From: Corynebacterium hansenii
GTDB lineage: Bacteria; Actinomycetota; Actinomycetes; Mycobacteriales; Mycobacteriaceae
Reading direction: 5' to 3'
Length of the DNA: 64,000 bases
Assembly: GCF_030408795.1 (NCBI RefSeq)
Contig: NZ_CP047211.1
Span: forward strand, 1,364,001-1,428,000
Translations under genes and position numbers: made by a program
The notes under the pieces: model-generated
What the model was told of the DNA's origin: nothing
The model's database searches: none
The model's input: only the letters and a program-made list of their open reading frames with translations
Shown here: positions 9,901 to 18,055 of the stretch, piece by piece
Layout of the letters: every line of letters begins with the position of its first letter
Numbering within the stretch: position 1 is the stretch's first letter

Positions 9901-10195
9901 TGATAATCCATTCACGGCGGTCGTGCGTTCCAGGTTCAGTGTCGGTTTTCGGCTTAATCGCGGCGCCATCGGCAGCCTCAGCGGCCATGATGAAGCTGAT
10001 CAATGGCGCGATATCTGCATCAGTTCCGCATTTCACGTAATTCTGCAAGTCTTTGAAGCTGTAATCCTCGTCAAGCTGAAGATTAATATTGTCGAAGAGG
10101 GTAATGGTCAGCACAATGCGCCGCGTTTGCAATACGGTATCGATTGCTTCTCGCAGGTCGGTAAAAGTTGACGTGGTCAATCCTTGGTTTGTCAT
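6932..10195 (-). CDS. Z1 domain DEAD-like helicase motor protein (defence-associated)
   Basis: A 1087-residue protein. A Walker A motif GYVQSGKT lies at about residues 191-198 and an acidic Walker B-like IIDDESDQ near 368. The segment GYTATPFANVF resembles helicase motif III. The Z1 signature, including GGTKLSRGYTVEGL and DTLMQTGRWFGFRKGY, spans about residues 650-700. Z1 domains are known from R-M associated loci; the H subunit of the CglI restriction enzyme of C. glutamicum has been described as a DEAD-Z1 motor. The likely role is an ATP-driven DNA motor in a restriction or abortive defence complex. It is the last gene of a leftward operon and begins 7 bases after the PD-(D/E)XK gene stops. 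Third codon positions are less GC-biased than in core genes, which suggests horizontal transfer. No nuclease domain of its own is evident. Confidence 0.88.
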   Translation of the reverse strand: MTNQGLTTSTFTDLREAIDTVLQTRRIVLTITLFDNINLQLDEDYSFKDLQNYVKCGTDADIAPLISFIMAAEAADGAAIKPKTDTEPGTHDRREWIIKRLGLTDLTEDLATRLPVKERTTVIDKDFVDWYKGERRTANANYWTIYEEVLKGKGWGADSITTVGNQATEVIRRLDDPLGPPRGGKRGLVVGYVQSGKTANFTAVIAKAIDAGYRFVVVLAGTLDILRTQTQRRLDMELFGKEAILDGRNEEDLTAFDLKAESYFDDDSDWDLDWDTERRGFVKHGGALGSAGYPKIRRLTTSHQDYVGSTGASNLDVVLHNRALPFNNPDNLLHSRTYVAVVKKNSKVLGKLNSDLKRLDPTIVQDLSVLIIDDESDQASINTIKPKKSSKEEVERTAVNRQIIDLLKFFPRSQYVGYTATPFANVFVNPDDPEDLYPRDFALMLSEPPAYRGAAWFHDRHERFEDDPEPTVENSRSMAFIRDIAESPTSSNDEPDPVFEEVRREEIQEALDMFVLTGAVKKYREKNSSLRFAHHTMLIHEAVDTATHEEAWALLKTLWEQSNYAEGGRDKELRELFDKNLKPVMDVKKYADGAPVPATFEDLKPDVFTNHITEAVQMMMGYSSEPPILQVNSVGGDEVDFERSSVWKVLVGGTKLSRGYTVEGLTVSYFRRRAGSADTLMQTGRWFGFRKGYQDLVRLYAPPTLVDMFEASMADENHFRTMLKAYAQLDKDGRAEVTPRDLPILVRQSLPDLSPTSANKMFNAYIKSTASAPNITDFNQVPAKDAIDHKRANIENFAIPLISGMKNETHDLAFVRYENSRAGDGIKVTAGYTPSYTAVVSSRELVDRLEQAYWYDDEDDERGNYYNNVVAPRLQYLKDLMGLDPDGDGPDSRFTETAVIVANPKSKSTPGIDLPGVKFRVPILRRARRTGTGRNDIIGSDRKHSYALESVAAGLPATYPRNEDWGHLSDKKRREFDTHPTSFRVDPTAEPFELDSAARHTRGAILLTFFDDREEDDVAEMYRKHGRIRWSPPDFRKGEVGVQISLNSPHAPISAQGHDAIVWGVHVPAKRDKPTVSKAEVKAEASS

Positions 10196-10202
10196 GTGTC
10201 AG

Positions 10203-11219
10203 CTACATTTCCTCTGCGTCGGTAATGAGATTGGTGCCAATAATCAGCGCACGGAGTTCGTCGTCGGTTAGGGTCGGGTACCCATCGGTTCGAATGACGT
10301 ATTGCACGGAGTCGATGCGGTCATGCATCGGCGCGAAGTCGTCGGTGCTCAGACGGGGGAACTTCCCGTCGACTTTGTAGAACTCGATTGGATTCCGGGG
10401 CGTCCAACGGGTGGTGTACGTGTGTTCGTTTTCAGGCACGACACCGGCGAGCTGGAGTCGGCTTTGCAGTGTCCTGAGTGCCTCATCGCTGCCAAGGGAG
10501 GCTCGCAGTTCGTTGATGATTTCCTTGAGTGTTTCGCCGGCCTCACTGGTGCGGGTGAGCTGCACGGAGGCTAATGCCAGTGCCTTGCCTTCGGTTGCCA
10601 CGAGTTGGGTGATGGAAGAGATGAGGTGGCGGCGGCTTTCCTTTGCGGTGGTCTTCACTTCGATGTCGCCGGCACCGAAAGCAAAATCGTGTTCCTCCTT
10701 GTGTGGGCCCAGCCACGCCTCGACGGCTTGATCAAACGTCGCGATGCCCCGGTCGACGAGTGCTCGCAGGAGCAGGATTTCGCCGACCAGGCCCAACTCG
10801 TTACCGGTTGATCCCATGGAGCTGCCGAGCAGCAGCGACTTGAAGGCTCGTATCGACTGGTAGATTGCCGCGGACGGTTCTACGGACTGCTCTTGAATCT
10901 GTTCCGCCACGCTGCGCAGGAAGAAGTAGCCGGCCTCGACGGTGGACACGTCCACGTTCACCGTTATTACGGTGGCCGAATCGTCGGCGGTTAGGCCGGT
11001 CAGGCGACGGGAGACGTTGACATGCCGCAGGCCTGTGTCAATTGCTCCGTCAAGTTGGTGCTGCCGCAGCACCAGATTCATTTGCTTGACGGTGGGGAAG
11101 AGCTCGAGGACGAAATTGTGAGATCCCTGGAGAGAAAATGTGACGTTATCGCCCCTTTTCCAGGTGTCGACGATTACTGAAGCGGGAAAGTAGTTCGTCC
11201 CATGGGGGTGTGTTTTCAT
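10203..11219 (-). CDS. PD-(D/E)XK motif protein (DUF4420-like), putative nuclease
   Basis: A 338-residue protein with the fold markers of the DUF4420 'PD-(D/E)XK motif' family. GLVGEILLLRAL at about residues 143-154 carries a conserved Glu, and HDFAFGAGDIEVKTT at about 177-191 supplies the Asp and the E-x-K catalytic set. All key residues are present, so a DNA nuclease activity is plausible; that is family-based inference. The ATG at 11219 lies inside the preceding ATPase gene, giving a 74-base out-of-frame overlap. The next in-frame ATG would remove about 46 residues. Tight packing with the GHKL ATPase and the Z1 motor suggests the three proteins act together, with this one as the cutting part. 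Such trios occur next to R-M genes in many bacteria. Confidence 0.8.
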   Translation of the reverse strand: MKTHPHGTNYFPASVIVDTWKRGDNVTFSLQGSHNFVLELFPTVKQMNLVLRQHQLDGAIDTGLRHVNVSRRLTGLTADDSATVITVNVDVSTVEAGYFFLRSVAEQIQEQSVEPSAAIYQSIRAFKSLLLGSSMGSTGNELGLVGEILLLRALVDRGIATFDQAVEAWLGPHKEEHDFAFGAGDIEVKTTAKESRRHLISSITQLVATEGKALALASVQLTRTSEAGETLKEIINELRASLGSDEALRTLQSRLQLAGVVPENEHTYTTRWTPRNPIEFYKVDGKFPRLSTDDFAPMHDRIDSVQYVIRTDGYPTLTDDELRALIIGTNLITDAEEM

Positions 11220-12849
11220 CTCGGTGATGCCTGCCTCTTCTGCGCTTGGCGGAGTGTTCGGGTTTTTCGGTCGCTGTTGGGTTTGTGCGCATAGCCGAAT
11301 CGTGTTCGGCCGCCGCCTCTTGTTCAGCGGCGTCGGCCTCCGTTTCCCTGGCTCGGAGGGCTTCGAGTTCGAGCTGTGCCGCGGTGGTCAATGTGGCCTG
11401 CCACAATTCAAGGTTATCCGCCGTCCTGGACCCCACTCGTTCGCTATCGAACGCACTATTGAAAAGGTGGTACAAAAGGGCTTTGACCAGTGGTGCGTCG
11501 TTCAGCCTTCCCCGGTCGGGACTGAACAAGATCCGGTACTGATTGTTCAGTGTGAGGCAGCTGTCGGGCAGATCGAAGTCGAAGAAGTTATCGTCGTCGA
11601 TATGCCCCCAGCGGATGTCCATGGCCGGTCGGTTCTTGAAAGTGACTTCTTCGCGAATTACTTTTCGCAGGTCACGTTCGAAGCCTTTGCCCGGTTCCAC
11701 CAACGGATGCCGCTTATTGGTGCGCCGGTTGGCCGCCTTTTGCGCGTCGATGCCATCGGCGATGCATGTTTCGAGGGTGACGGAAGGATCGTCGGGGTCA
11801 CGGAGGGTATCCAGGTATTTGTGGAAGGGTTCCTTCGGAAGGACGGATCCCTTTTGAGCGCTGATCGTGAGGTAGTTCTCGATCATCCGTGGATCATCGA
11901 GTTCGATGCGGATAAGTTTCTGGGAACGACTGTTGGTCCTGGTACGGATCCACCCTCCGATGGTGATCAGGCGATCGCGGTCGTAGACGAAGAAGCCCTG
12001 ATGTCCGAAGTCGTCGGATTGTCCGAGTTCGAAGTCCTTGGATTTTGACGGAGGCCAGATGTGGACGCGCAGCATTGGTCCATTCGGGTCATCTGCCGGC
12101 ACCAAGGTTCGGGGATATCCGGGGACGCCGGGCCGCTTGTATCCGAAGGGATTGAAGGGCTCGGGCGACAACGTCAGGTTCGGGGCTGCGGCCCCGCGGG
12201 CGTGAGTGAATGTAGCGATGCGCAACTTCTTTGATTCGAGGAACCGGTGGTACCGAATGCCGAGGTGCACACGCGTCTTGGCCGTCAACCGGCTCAAGAA
12301 GCCCGCGGCCTTCTCATGGTCTTCGCCCGTGTAGACGTGCAACAGCTTGTCCCAGAGAATGCTTGTACCAGTGGGGGCGTCGAGCAGTTCCTCGCGTACA
12401 GTCGCCACCTCCTCGGCTGCTTCGTCGCTGAGGATGCCGACGTTGAAGCTGTTGCGCATCATTACGCGCCCGGACGTCGCGCCGTTCTCGTCGGTGCTGA
12501 CGACCGTGGCCGAATAGGCGTTGGAGAGGGAAGCTTCCTTGAAGCCGACACCGTAGCGGCCGATTGTTTCGCCGCTCCGGGGGACGTGGGCGCCGATGCG
12601 CATCATTTCGTTGATGTGTTCGGGGGAGATGCCGACGCCGTTGTCGTGGACGGTGATGCCGACGACACGTCTGTTGTCGGTGTGGAACACGATGGCGATG
12701 CGGTCGGCGCCGGCGTCGATGCTGTTGTCGATGAGTTCGTCGAGGCCGGTGTAGATGTCGTGGTTGCTGGACAGCGCCGAGTGGATGTTCTCGGAGGGTG
12801 GGACGTTGATGTAGTCAACGATGCCCTCGGTGGGCTCAGGCAGGGTCAC
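11146..12849 (-). CDS. GHKL (MORC/MutL/Hsp90-like) ATPase of defence locus
   Basis: A 567-residue ATPase. The N-terminal Bergerat fold is complete: the N-box ELIDNSIDA at residues 38-46, DNGVGI at 69-74, and the G2 region GRYGVGFKEASL at 97-108. The protein resembles the prokaryotic MORC-like ATPases that Iyer and Aravind linked to restriction-modification loci. Such ATPases dimerise on ATP binding and may clamp DNA. The C-terminus has an Ala/Glu-rich helical stretch and then a basic tail (KRRRGRHHR). Its GTG start overlaps the stop of the helicase-methylase gene by four bases (GTGA), so translation is probably coupled. No nuclease motif is apparent in it, which fits a supporting role for the neighbouring PD-(D/E)XK protein. 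Confidence 0.85.
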   Translation of the reverse strand: MTLPEPTEGIVDYINVPPSENIHSALSSNHDIYTGLDELIDNSIDAGADRIAIVFHTDNRRVVGITVHDNGVGISPEHINEMMRIGAHVPRSGETIGRYGVGFKEASLSNAYSATVVSTDENGATSGRVMMRNSFNVGILSDEAAEEVATVREELLDAPTGTSILWDKLLHVYTGEDHEKAAGFLSRLTAKTRVHLGIRYHRFLESKKLRIATFTHARGAAAPNLTLSPEPFNPFGYKRPGVPGYPRTLVPADDPNGPMLRVHIWPPSKSKDFELGQSDDFGHQGFFVYDRDRLITIGGWIRTRTNSRSQKLIRIELDDPRMIENYLTISAQKGSVLPKEPFHKYLDTLRDPDDPSVTLETCIADGIDAQKAANRRTNKRHPLVEPGKGFERDLRKVIREEVTFKNRPAMDIRWGHIDDDNFFDFDLPDSCLTLNNQYRILFSPDRGRLNDAPLVKALLYHLFNSAFDSERVGSRTADNLELWQATLTTAAQLELEALRARETEADAAEQEAAAEHDSAMRTNPTATEKPEHSAKRRRGRHHRDENTPPWDELLSRFSNRRHLEKGR

Positions 12850-15800
12850 TTCTGACGGAGTCCTTCCACGATTCGAACGGTGTCGACGGCCACGCGAGTG
12901 ACCTTCCCGATGAGGTCAACGATGTACTGCGGGTTGCCGACTTCGTCGCACCAGTCGTTGGGGTCGTTGACGATGCCCGACGCCTTATCCTTTTTCACCT
13001 GGTAGCGGTCGATGATCCATGCCAGCGCGGAGCGTGCGCCGAGCATGTATTCGTCGGCCCTCGCCGGGATACCGCTGATGGTGACCTTGGAGTTGTAGAT
13101 GATTTCGGTCCGGTCATCTTCAAGCCTTTTCGTGTCGGGGTTGCGCGTGCGCTTCCACCTGAGCTTGGTTACGCGCCAGGTCTCCCGGTCGTCGGGGTCA
13201 GCATTTTGCTTGACGACGACCTGAAGTGGATACGGTTCGACCTTTTCATAGTTGATATGCAGCTCGATTAGCTCTCGTCCGGCGGCGGAAAACTGATCGA
13301 AGCGAGCACGTGATTGCGGCGTTTCGATGTGCGGCAGCATCTTCTTCAAGTCGGGAGCGTACTGCTCGCAGTAGTCGGGGGCGTGGAGCTGGCCGTAGAC
13401 GAAGTAGAAGATGTCGTCCTTCGTCACATCCTCGCCAAGAGCATCCCGGTAGATGTGGTGGATGTCATCAGTGATGTTGTCCACCCTGCGGTAACCGTCG
13501 ATGACCTCGCCGGCCGTACCCGGCGTCCCGTCCCACGCGTCGCTCGACGACCCCAGATTCAGCTCACCTTCGGGAGCTTCGACCGGTTCCCATATCCAGC
13601 GGGGGAAGAACTGGCCGCCTGAGCCGGCTCCCGTCACATGGAGGTTGGGAAGCATATTGGTTGCGATCACAGAGAAGGGGACGGCAGAACCACTGCCGAC
13701 TTGATAGAAGCCGACGTTGTCATGCTTCGGCGTGGGGAACATCGACGGCAGCTGATAAACCATGTCATTGAGCTGGCGGTCAAAGTAAACTGCCAAGCCG
13801 GTGAATGGACGGTAAAGCGACCGCACCATTCGGCCACCGTCGAAGTCAATGGCATGGTTCCGTGCAAGCGACGTTTTCAGGCTGCGGTTCCACGAGATCT
13901 TCGTCGTGTCGGCGAACTTGGGATATGTCCGCAGGAATTCGTTGACGTCGGATTCCTTCAGTGTTGAGTCGCCAGGAGACTCCGCCCATTCCTGAAATGC
14001 AACCTGGGCCTGGGTGTACGTTTCGATTAGGCGCGTCATATTGTCGACAATCTGCGAGCTCGTCGGCGCGTAACACCATGCGTCTCTGGCGGTTGAAAGC
14101 CCACGAGAGTAGTTGGTGAAGAAGGAGACCGCCTGGGCTTCCTTCTTTTCGCCCAGTCGTGGCCAGGTCTCGAACTCCTCGCTGCGCTGATTCACCCAGT
14201 CACCGTGGGTGTTCGGGGTGATCGACTGCCACTCGACGTTGCCAATGGTCGAGGCGTTGACGATGCGTAGCTTGTCCTTGGTGGTCAGGTAGTCGCCGAT
14301 GTCACGGTAGTGGATCGTGCAGGGGGAGCTGTCGCCTTCAGGCCGTTTGACTCCGATGGTGATGGCCACGGTGGCCCTGCTGCCGCTGCCGAAGACCTTG
14401 CCGCCCTCCTGGCGGGACTGTTCTCCGGCTGTGCGTTGATTGCCGCGCAGGTTGTAGACGTACAGGTGCGAGAAGTCCTCGGCGAAGCTCAGCCGGACGC
14501 CATCGCCGCTGTTACCGTCGATCCAGCCGCCGTTGGACACGAACGCGACGATGCCGTCGTCGATCACTTGGTCAGTGGCCCAACGGAAGGCTCGGAAATA
14601 CGAGTCGTACAGGCTGTTCTTGTTCGTGGCGGTCGACTTCGCGGCGTAGGTTTCCTCGATCCGGCGATCCAGGGTCGGGTACTTCACATTGGCATTGAGG
14701 TCGTTCGCACTGGTCTGGCCCACCGAATACGGTGGGTTACCGATGATGACGTGAATCGGAGCCTTCTTTTGTTTTTCGATTCGTTCATTGTTGTTGGTGA
14801 AGATCTCCAGGTCGAGCTCGTCGTCGTCCTCGTACACCTGGAAGGTATCCGCCAGGGCGATGCCGACGAACGGCTGATACTCCGGTGCTTCGCGTTCCTC
14901 GCGAGTCGCGCGCTCGGATTCCAGCGCGTGGAATGTCGTCTCGATATTGACTGCGGCGACGTAATAGGCAAGCAGCATGATCTCCGTCGCGTGGAGTTCG
15001 CCGGCGTACTTGCGCGCCAAGTCCTCCGGCTTAATTAGGCCGGACTGCAGGAGACGCACCATGAACGTGCCGGTTCCGGTGAATGGGTCGAGGATATGCA
15101 CGCCCTCGTCCGTCAGACCTCGGCCGAAGTGCGCCTTCGATACGTCGTCGGCGGCCCGGAGGATGAAGTCGACGATTTCCACCGGCGTGTACACGATGCC
15201 AAGGGCCTCCGACTGTTTGCGGAAGGCCTTGCGGAAGAACCGCTCGTACAGCTCTTTAATCACGTCTTGCTTGCCCGCCGCGCTGGTGACCGCCGCGGCG
15301 CGCACGCGTACGGAGCGGTAGAACTTCTCCAGCTTGTGGGTTTCGGCATCCAGCTCGCTGTCATCGAGCGCATTGACCATGCGCTGCATCACCCGGGACA
15401 CCGGGTTGTGCAAGGCGAAGTCATGCTCTGCGAACAGGGCATCAAACACCGGTGCCGTAATCAGGTGCTGCGACAGCATGCTGATCGCATCATCCGGTGA
15501 AATGGAGTCGTTCAGGTTTCGCCGAAGCCCGTCGACGAAACGATCGAACTCGGCTCGCACGTGCTCATCAGCAGCGTCCAACAGCACCCTGATTCGCGCG
15601 ATCTGCGCCGCGGCAATGTCGGCGACATCATCGGCCCAGTCTTCCCAATACGTGCGGTCGCCGACCTTTTCCACGATCCGGGTGTAAATGGCCTCCTGCC
15701 ATTCCTCCAGGGAAAACAGGGCCGCCTGGAAGCCGCGCTCGGCGCGTTCCCGCTGCGACTCGGTCTCCGATCCGTCGCCGGTGCCGACGAAGTCGACTTC

Positions 15801-17552
15801 GAGCTTCTTCTTCAGCTCCGCGTTCGAGTCGAACGGCTGCGTGCCCAAAACCCCGGCTGCCGTGCCGTCCGCGGCTTTTCCGGGGGGCTGCTTCGCATTG
15901 AGCGCCGCGGAATTGACCATCGCATTAAACCGGTCGTCGTGAGCGCGCAAAGCATTTAGCACCTGCCAGACCACCTTGAAGCGGCGATTGTCAGACAGCG
16001 CGTGGGACGGCTTGACTCCGGCGGGAACGCCCACTGGCAAAATGATGTAGCCGTACTGCTTATCCGCCGACTTCCTCATCACCCGGCCAACCGACTGCAC
16101 CACGTCGACGACGCTGTTGCGCGGATTGAGGAACAACACGGCATCAAGAGCCGGTACATCGACGCCCTCCGACAGACAACGTGCGTTGGTCAGTATGCGG
16201 CACTCGTTTTCCGGAACCGGCGCCTTCAACCACGCCAGCTTTTCGCCGCGGGTCAGCGCATTCATGCCGCCGTCGACATGCTGGGCGGACACGCGCAGAT
16301 CCAGGTTACGGGTGCTCAGGTCCTCGTTTTGTGAAGCCTTCTCCCGCAGGGATTCGGCGAAGTTCTCGGTGACGAAGGGGAAAGCCTCGGTGAAATGCTC
16401 CGAGCTCTTGATGTCCCGGGCAAACGCCACCGCCCGTTTCATCGGTACCTCGGTGGACTCGAAACTTTCCGTGCCGTCCTGATCCCGTCCCGACCGCTTG
16501 GCCAGCCCATTCCAACAGCCGATGATCTTGGAGGTGTTATCCAAGGTCAACATGCCGTCGGAATCCCGGAGGCTTCGTTGGGTGGTCTCCGCCGCGACGT
16601 CCTCGTCGACGGCCAGAACCAAAACTTTGTAGTCGGTCAGCAGGCCCTTCTCCACGGCCTCGCCGAACCCCAAGCGATGAAACTCCGGGCCAAATATGGC
16701 TTCATCGTCCATCGAGGAGACCTCCGCGGAAAACTCCGCCGCCTTGTCCTTTACTTTGTCGTCGAAAAGCCGGGGGGTGGCGGTCATGTACAGGCGCTTG
16801 GCGGCTTGGATATATGTTTCGTCATGCACACGGGTGAAGTGGCTGGGGTCCTCGCCGGCCATCGTGATGCCCGTCGTGCGGTGCGCTTCGTCGCAGATGA
16901 CCAAGTCGAATGCAGGCGCACCACATTTCTGCGCCGCATGGACAGTCGGCAGCGACTGGTAGGTGCTGAAGACGACCTGCAGGCCAGCTGCGCGTTTGCC
17001 GCCCTCGCTCATCTTGTCGGCGAGCTTCTTGCCATCGGTCGTCACCGGGATCTCCAGGTCGTAGGCCGAAATGTCCTCGGCTGCACGCGACACCTTCGTA
17101 TCGGAGCACACCGCAAACGGCCACAGATCGAGCACGGCATTGGCCGTCCACTCACGCAGGGTCTGGCTCAGCAAAGAAATCGATGGCACGCAAAAAAGCA
17201 CGCGCACGCGGCCGGGCGTGCCGATCGGGGTGACGTTTGCTTCGGCGAACTGCTCGGCGAGTTTCAGCGCGGTAAAGGTCTTGCCGGTGCCGCACGCCAT
17301 GATCAGCTTGCCGCGGTCATGGGCGACGAAGCCCTCGATGGTGCGGTCGATCGCCTCTTGCTGGTGCGGTTGCGGCGTGAATATCTTCCGCTTCGCCAAC
17401 TCAAAACGCGGTTCGATATCCGAACCTGGGTAGACGATGTCCCAGTCGAGAGGGGCATCCGCGATGTCGGCGAGCCCAAATCGCTGCACCGGAATCGCCT
17501 GCTCCGCAAGAGACGCTTCGGCGTTTTTGCCCCAGCGGTCTGTCGTCGACAC
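12846..17552 (-). CDS. Type ISP-like restriction enzyme: helicase, N6-adenine methyltransferase and target recognition part
   Basis: A 1568-residue frame from GTG 17552. A RecA-like SF2 translocase comes first: Walker A MACGTGKT at about 85-92, DEAH at 221-224, MTATPR near 256 and SVGRVMRKS near 490. A helical linker follows. Then comes a gamma-class N6-adenine methyltransferase, with motif I DPFTGTGTF near 822 and catalytic NPPY near 939. The remaining C-terminal third would hold target recognition. This is the plan of single-polypeptide Type ISP enzymes such as LlaGI and LlaBIII, which also carry an N-terminal Mrr-like nuclease. Here that nuclease lies upstream in the same frame, cut off by one TAA at 17583-17585 and ten further codons. 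The GTG has no good Shine-Dalgarno sequence, so this product may depend on readthrough or reinitiation, or may begin elsewhere. The ancestral protein would be about 1686 residues. It could now act as methylase and motor without cutting. Confidence 0.85.
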   Translation of the reverse strand: MSTTDRWGKNAEASLAEQAIPVQRFGLADIADAPLDWDIVYPGSDIEPRFELAKRKIFTPQPHQQEAIDRTIEGFVAHDRGKLIMACGTGKTFTALKLAEQFAEANVTPIGTPGRVRVLFCVPSISLLSQTLREWTANAVLDLWPFAVCSDTKVSRAAEDISAYDLEIPVTTDGKKLADKMSEGGKRAAGLQVVFSTYQSLPTVHAAQKCGAPAFDLVICDEAHRTTGITMAGEDPSHFTRVHDETYIQAAKRLYMTATPRLFDDKVKDKAAEFSAEVSSMDDEAIFGPEFHRLGFGEAVEKGLLTDYKVLVLAVDEDVAAETTQRSLRDSDGMLTLDNTSKIIGCWNGLAKRSGRDQDGTESFESTEVPMKRAVAFARDIKSSEHFTEAFPFVTENFAESLREKASQNEDLSTRNLDLRVSAQHVDGGMNALTRGEKLAWLKAPVPENECRILTNARCLSEGVDVPALDAVLFLNPRNSVVDVVQSVGRVMRKSADKQYGYIILPVGVPAGVKPSHALSDNRRFKVVWQVLNALRAHDDRFNAMVNSAALNAKQPPGKAADGTAAGVLGTQPFDSNAELKKKLEVDFVGTGDGSETESQRERAERGFQAALFSLEEWQEAIYTRIVEKVGDRTYWEDWADDVADIAAAQIARIRVLLDAADEHVRAEFDRFVDGLRRNLNDSISPDDAISMLSQHLITAPVFDALFAEHDFALHNPVSRVMQRMVNALDDSELDAETHKLEKFYRSVRVRAAAVTSAAGKQDVIKELYERFFRKAFRKQSEALGIVYTPVEIVDFILRAADDVSKAHFGRGLTDEGVHILDPFTGTGTFMVRLLQSGLIKPEDLARKYAGELHATEIMLLAYYVAAVNIETTFHALESERATREEREAPEYQPFVGIALADTFQVYEDDDELDLEIFTNNNERIEKQKKAPIHVIIGNPPYSVGQTSANDLNANVKYPTLDRRIEETYAAKSTATNKNSLYDSYFRAFRWATDQVIDDGIVAFVSNGGWIDGNSGDGVRLSFAEDFSHLYVYNLRGNQRTAGEQSRQEGGKVFGSGSRATVAITIGVKRPEGDSSPCTIHYRDIGDYLTTKDKLRIVNASTIGNVEWQSITPNTHGDWVNQRSEEFETWPRLGEKKEAQAVSFFTNYSRGLSTARDAWCYAPTSSQIVDNMTRLIETYTQAQVAFQEWAESPGDSTLKESDVNEFLRTYPKFADTTKISWNRSLKTSLARNHAIDFDGGRMVRSLYRPFTGLAVYFDRQLNDMVYQLPSMFPTPKHDNVGFYQVGSGSAVPFSVIATNMLPNLHVTGAGSGGQFFPRWIWEPVEAPEGELNLGSSSDAWDGTPGTAGEVIDGYRRVDNITDDIHHIYRDALGEDVTKDDIFYFVYGQLHAPDYCEQYAPDLKKMLPHIETPQSRARFDQFSAAGRELIELHINYEKVEPYPLQVVVKQNADPDDRETWRVTKLRWKRTRNPDTKRLEDDRTEIIYNSKVTISGIPARADEYMLGARSALAWIIDRYQVKKDKASGIVNDPNDWCDEVGNPQYIVDLIGKVTRVAVDTVRIVEGLRQK

Positions 17553-17582
17553 GATGATCCGGTTGGTGAAGTGCTCGATGCC

Positions 17583-17906
17583 TTAGGGAGTTCGGAAACC
17601 GCGGCCCGATTCCGTGAAAAAGCTGTCCAAGTCCCGCTTGGACAAATAATGCGTCGGCTCGTAAAACTTGCACTGGATTGCCGTCCATGTCCGGGTGTCT
17701 CGATTTCGTGCGACCAGGTCGATGCCGGCATCAGAGCGGTTGTCGCGGTAGTCCCAGTCCGCCCACCGGCACACGGTGTCGTACTCCTGGCTGAGAATCG
17801 GGTGCACCTGGAAATACCGCACCATCAACTTCTCGAATGCCGTCCCGCGCTCCGAATTCGTCGGAAACTGGCGGAGGGCAGACAACACATCATTGACCGT
17901 CGACAT
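17583..17906 (-). pseudogene. Mrr-like nuclease domain of the Type ISP enzyme, cut off by in-frame TAA
   Basis: A 107-residue frame beginning MSTVNDVLSAL. It holds the conserved core of a PD-(D/E)XK (Mrr-type) nuclease: Glu in AFEKLM at residue 25, Asp in GIDLVA at 63, and Q-x-K in AIQCKF at 78-80. It ends SGRGFRTP then TAA. Translation beyond the stop continues in frame as GIEHFTNRII and then the helicase protein, with no gap. One base change from GAA, TCA, CAA or similar would explain the stop. It could still be made as a free nuclease domain, or the gene may be inactivated. The start at 17906 is chosen because it sits where transcription from the candidate promoter would begin; an in-frame ATG at 17918 and TTG at 17924 lie upstream of that point. 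Confidence 0.75.
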
Positions 17907-17911
17907 GACAT

Positions 17912-17940
17912 CTATCATGCCCAAACACGCTTGCCGTCAA
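17912..17940 (-). promoter_or_regulatory. Candidate sigma-A promoter of the defence operon, leaderless start
   Basis: On the minus strand there is TTGACG (17935-17940), a 17-base spacer and TGATAG (17912-17917). Transcription would start at about 17905-17906, which is the ATG of the nuclease-domain frame. The operon would then be translated from a leaderless mRNA, a common arrangement in corynebacteria. The hexamers are read by eye. Confidence 0.5.
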
Positions 17941-18055
17941 CGTCATGGGGTGTCCGTGCGTGCGGCGGGCCCAATACAGCTTCGGCGACCGTTGACGCGC
18001 CGGGCGGGCGGGGCAATGCTGGTGGGGAAGGTCCGAACGCCCCGAAGGAGCCGCC

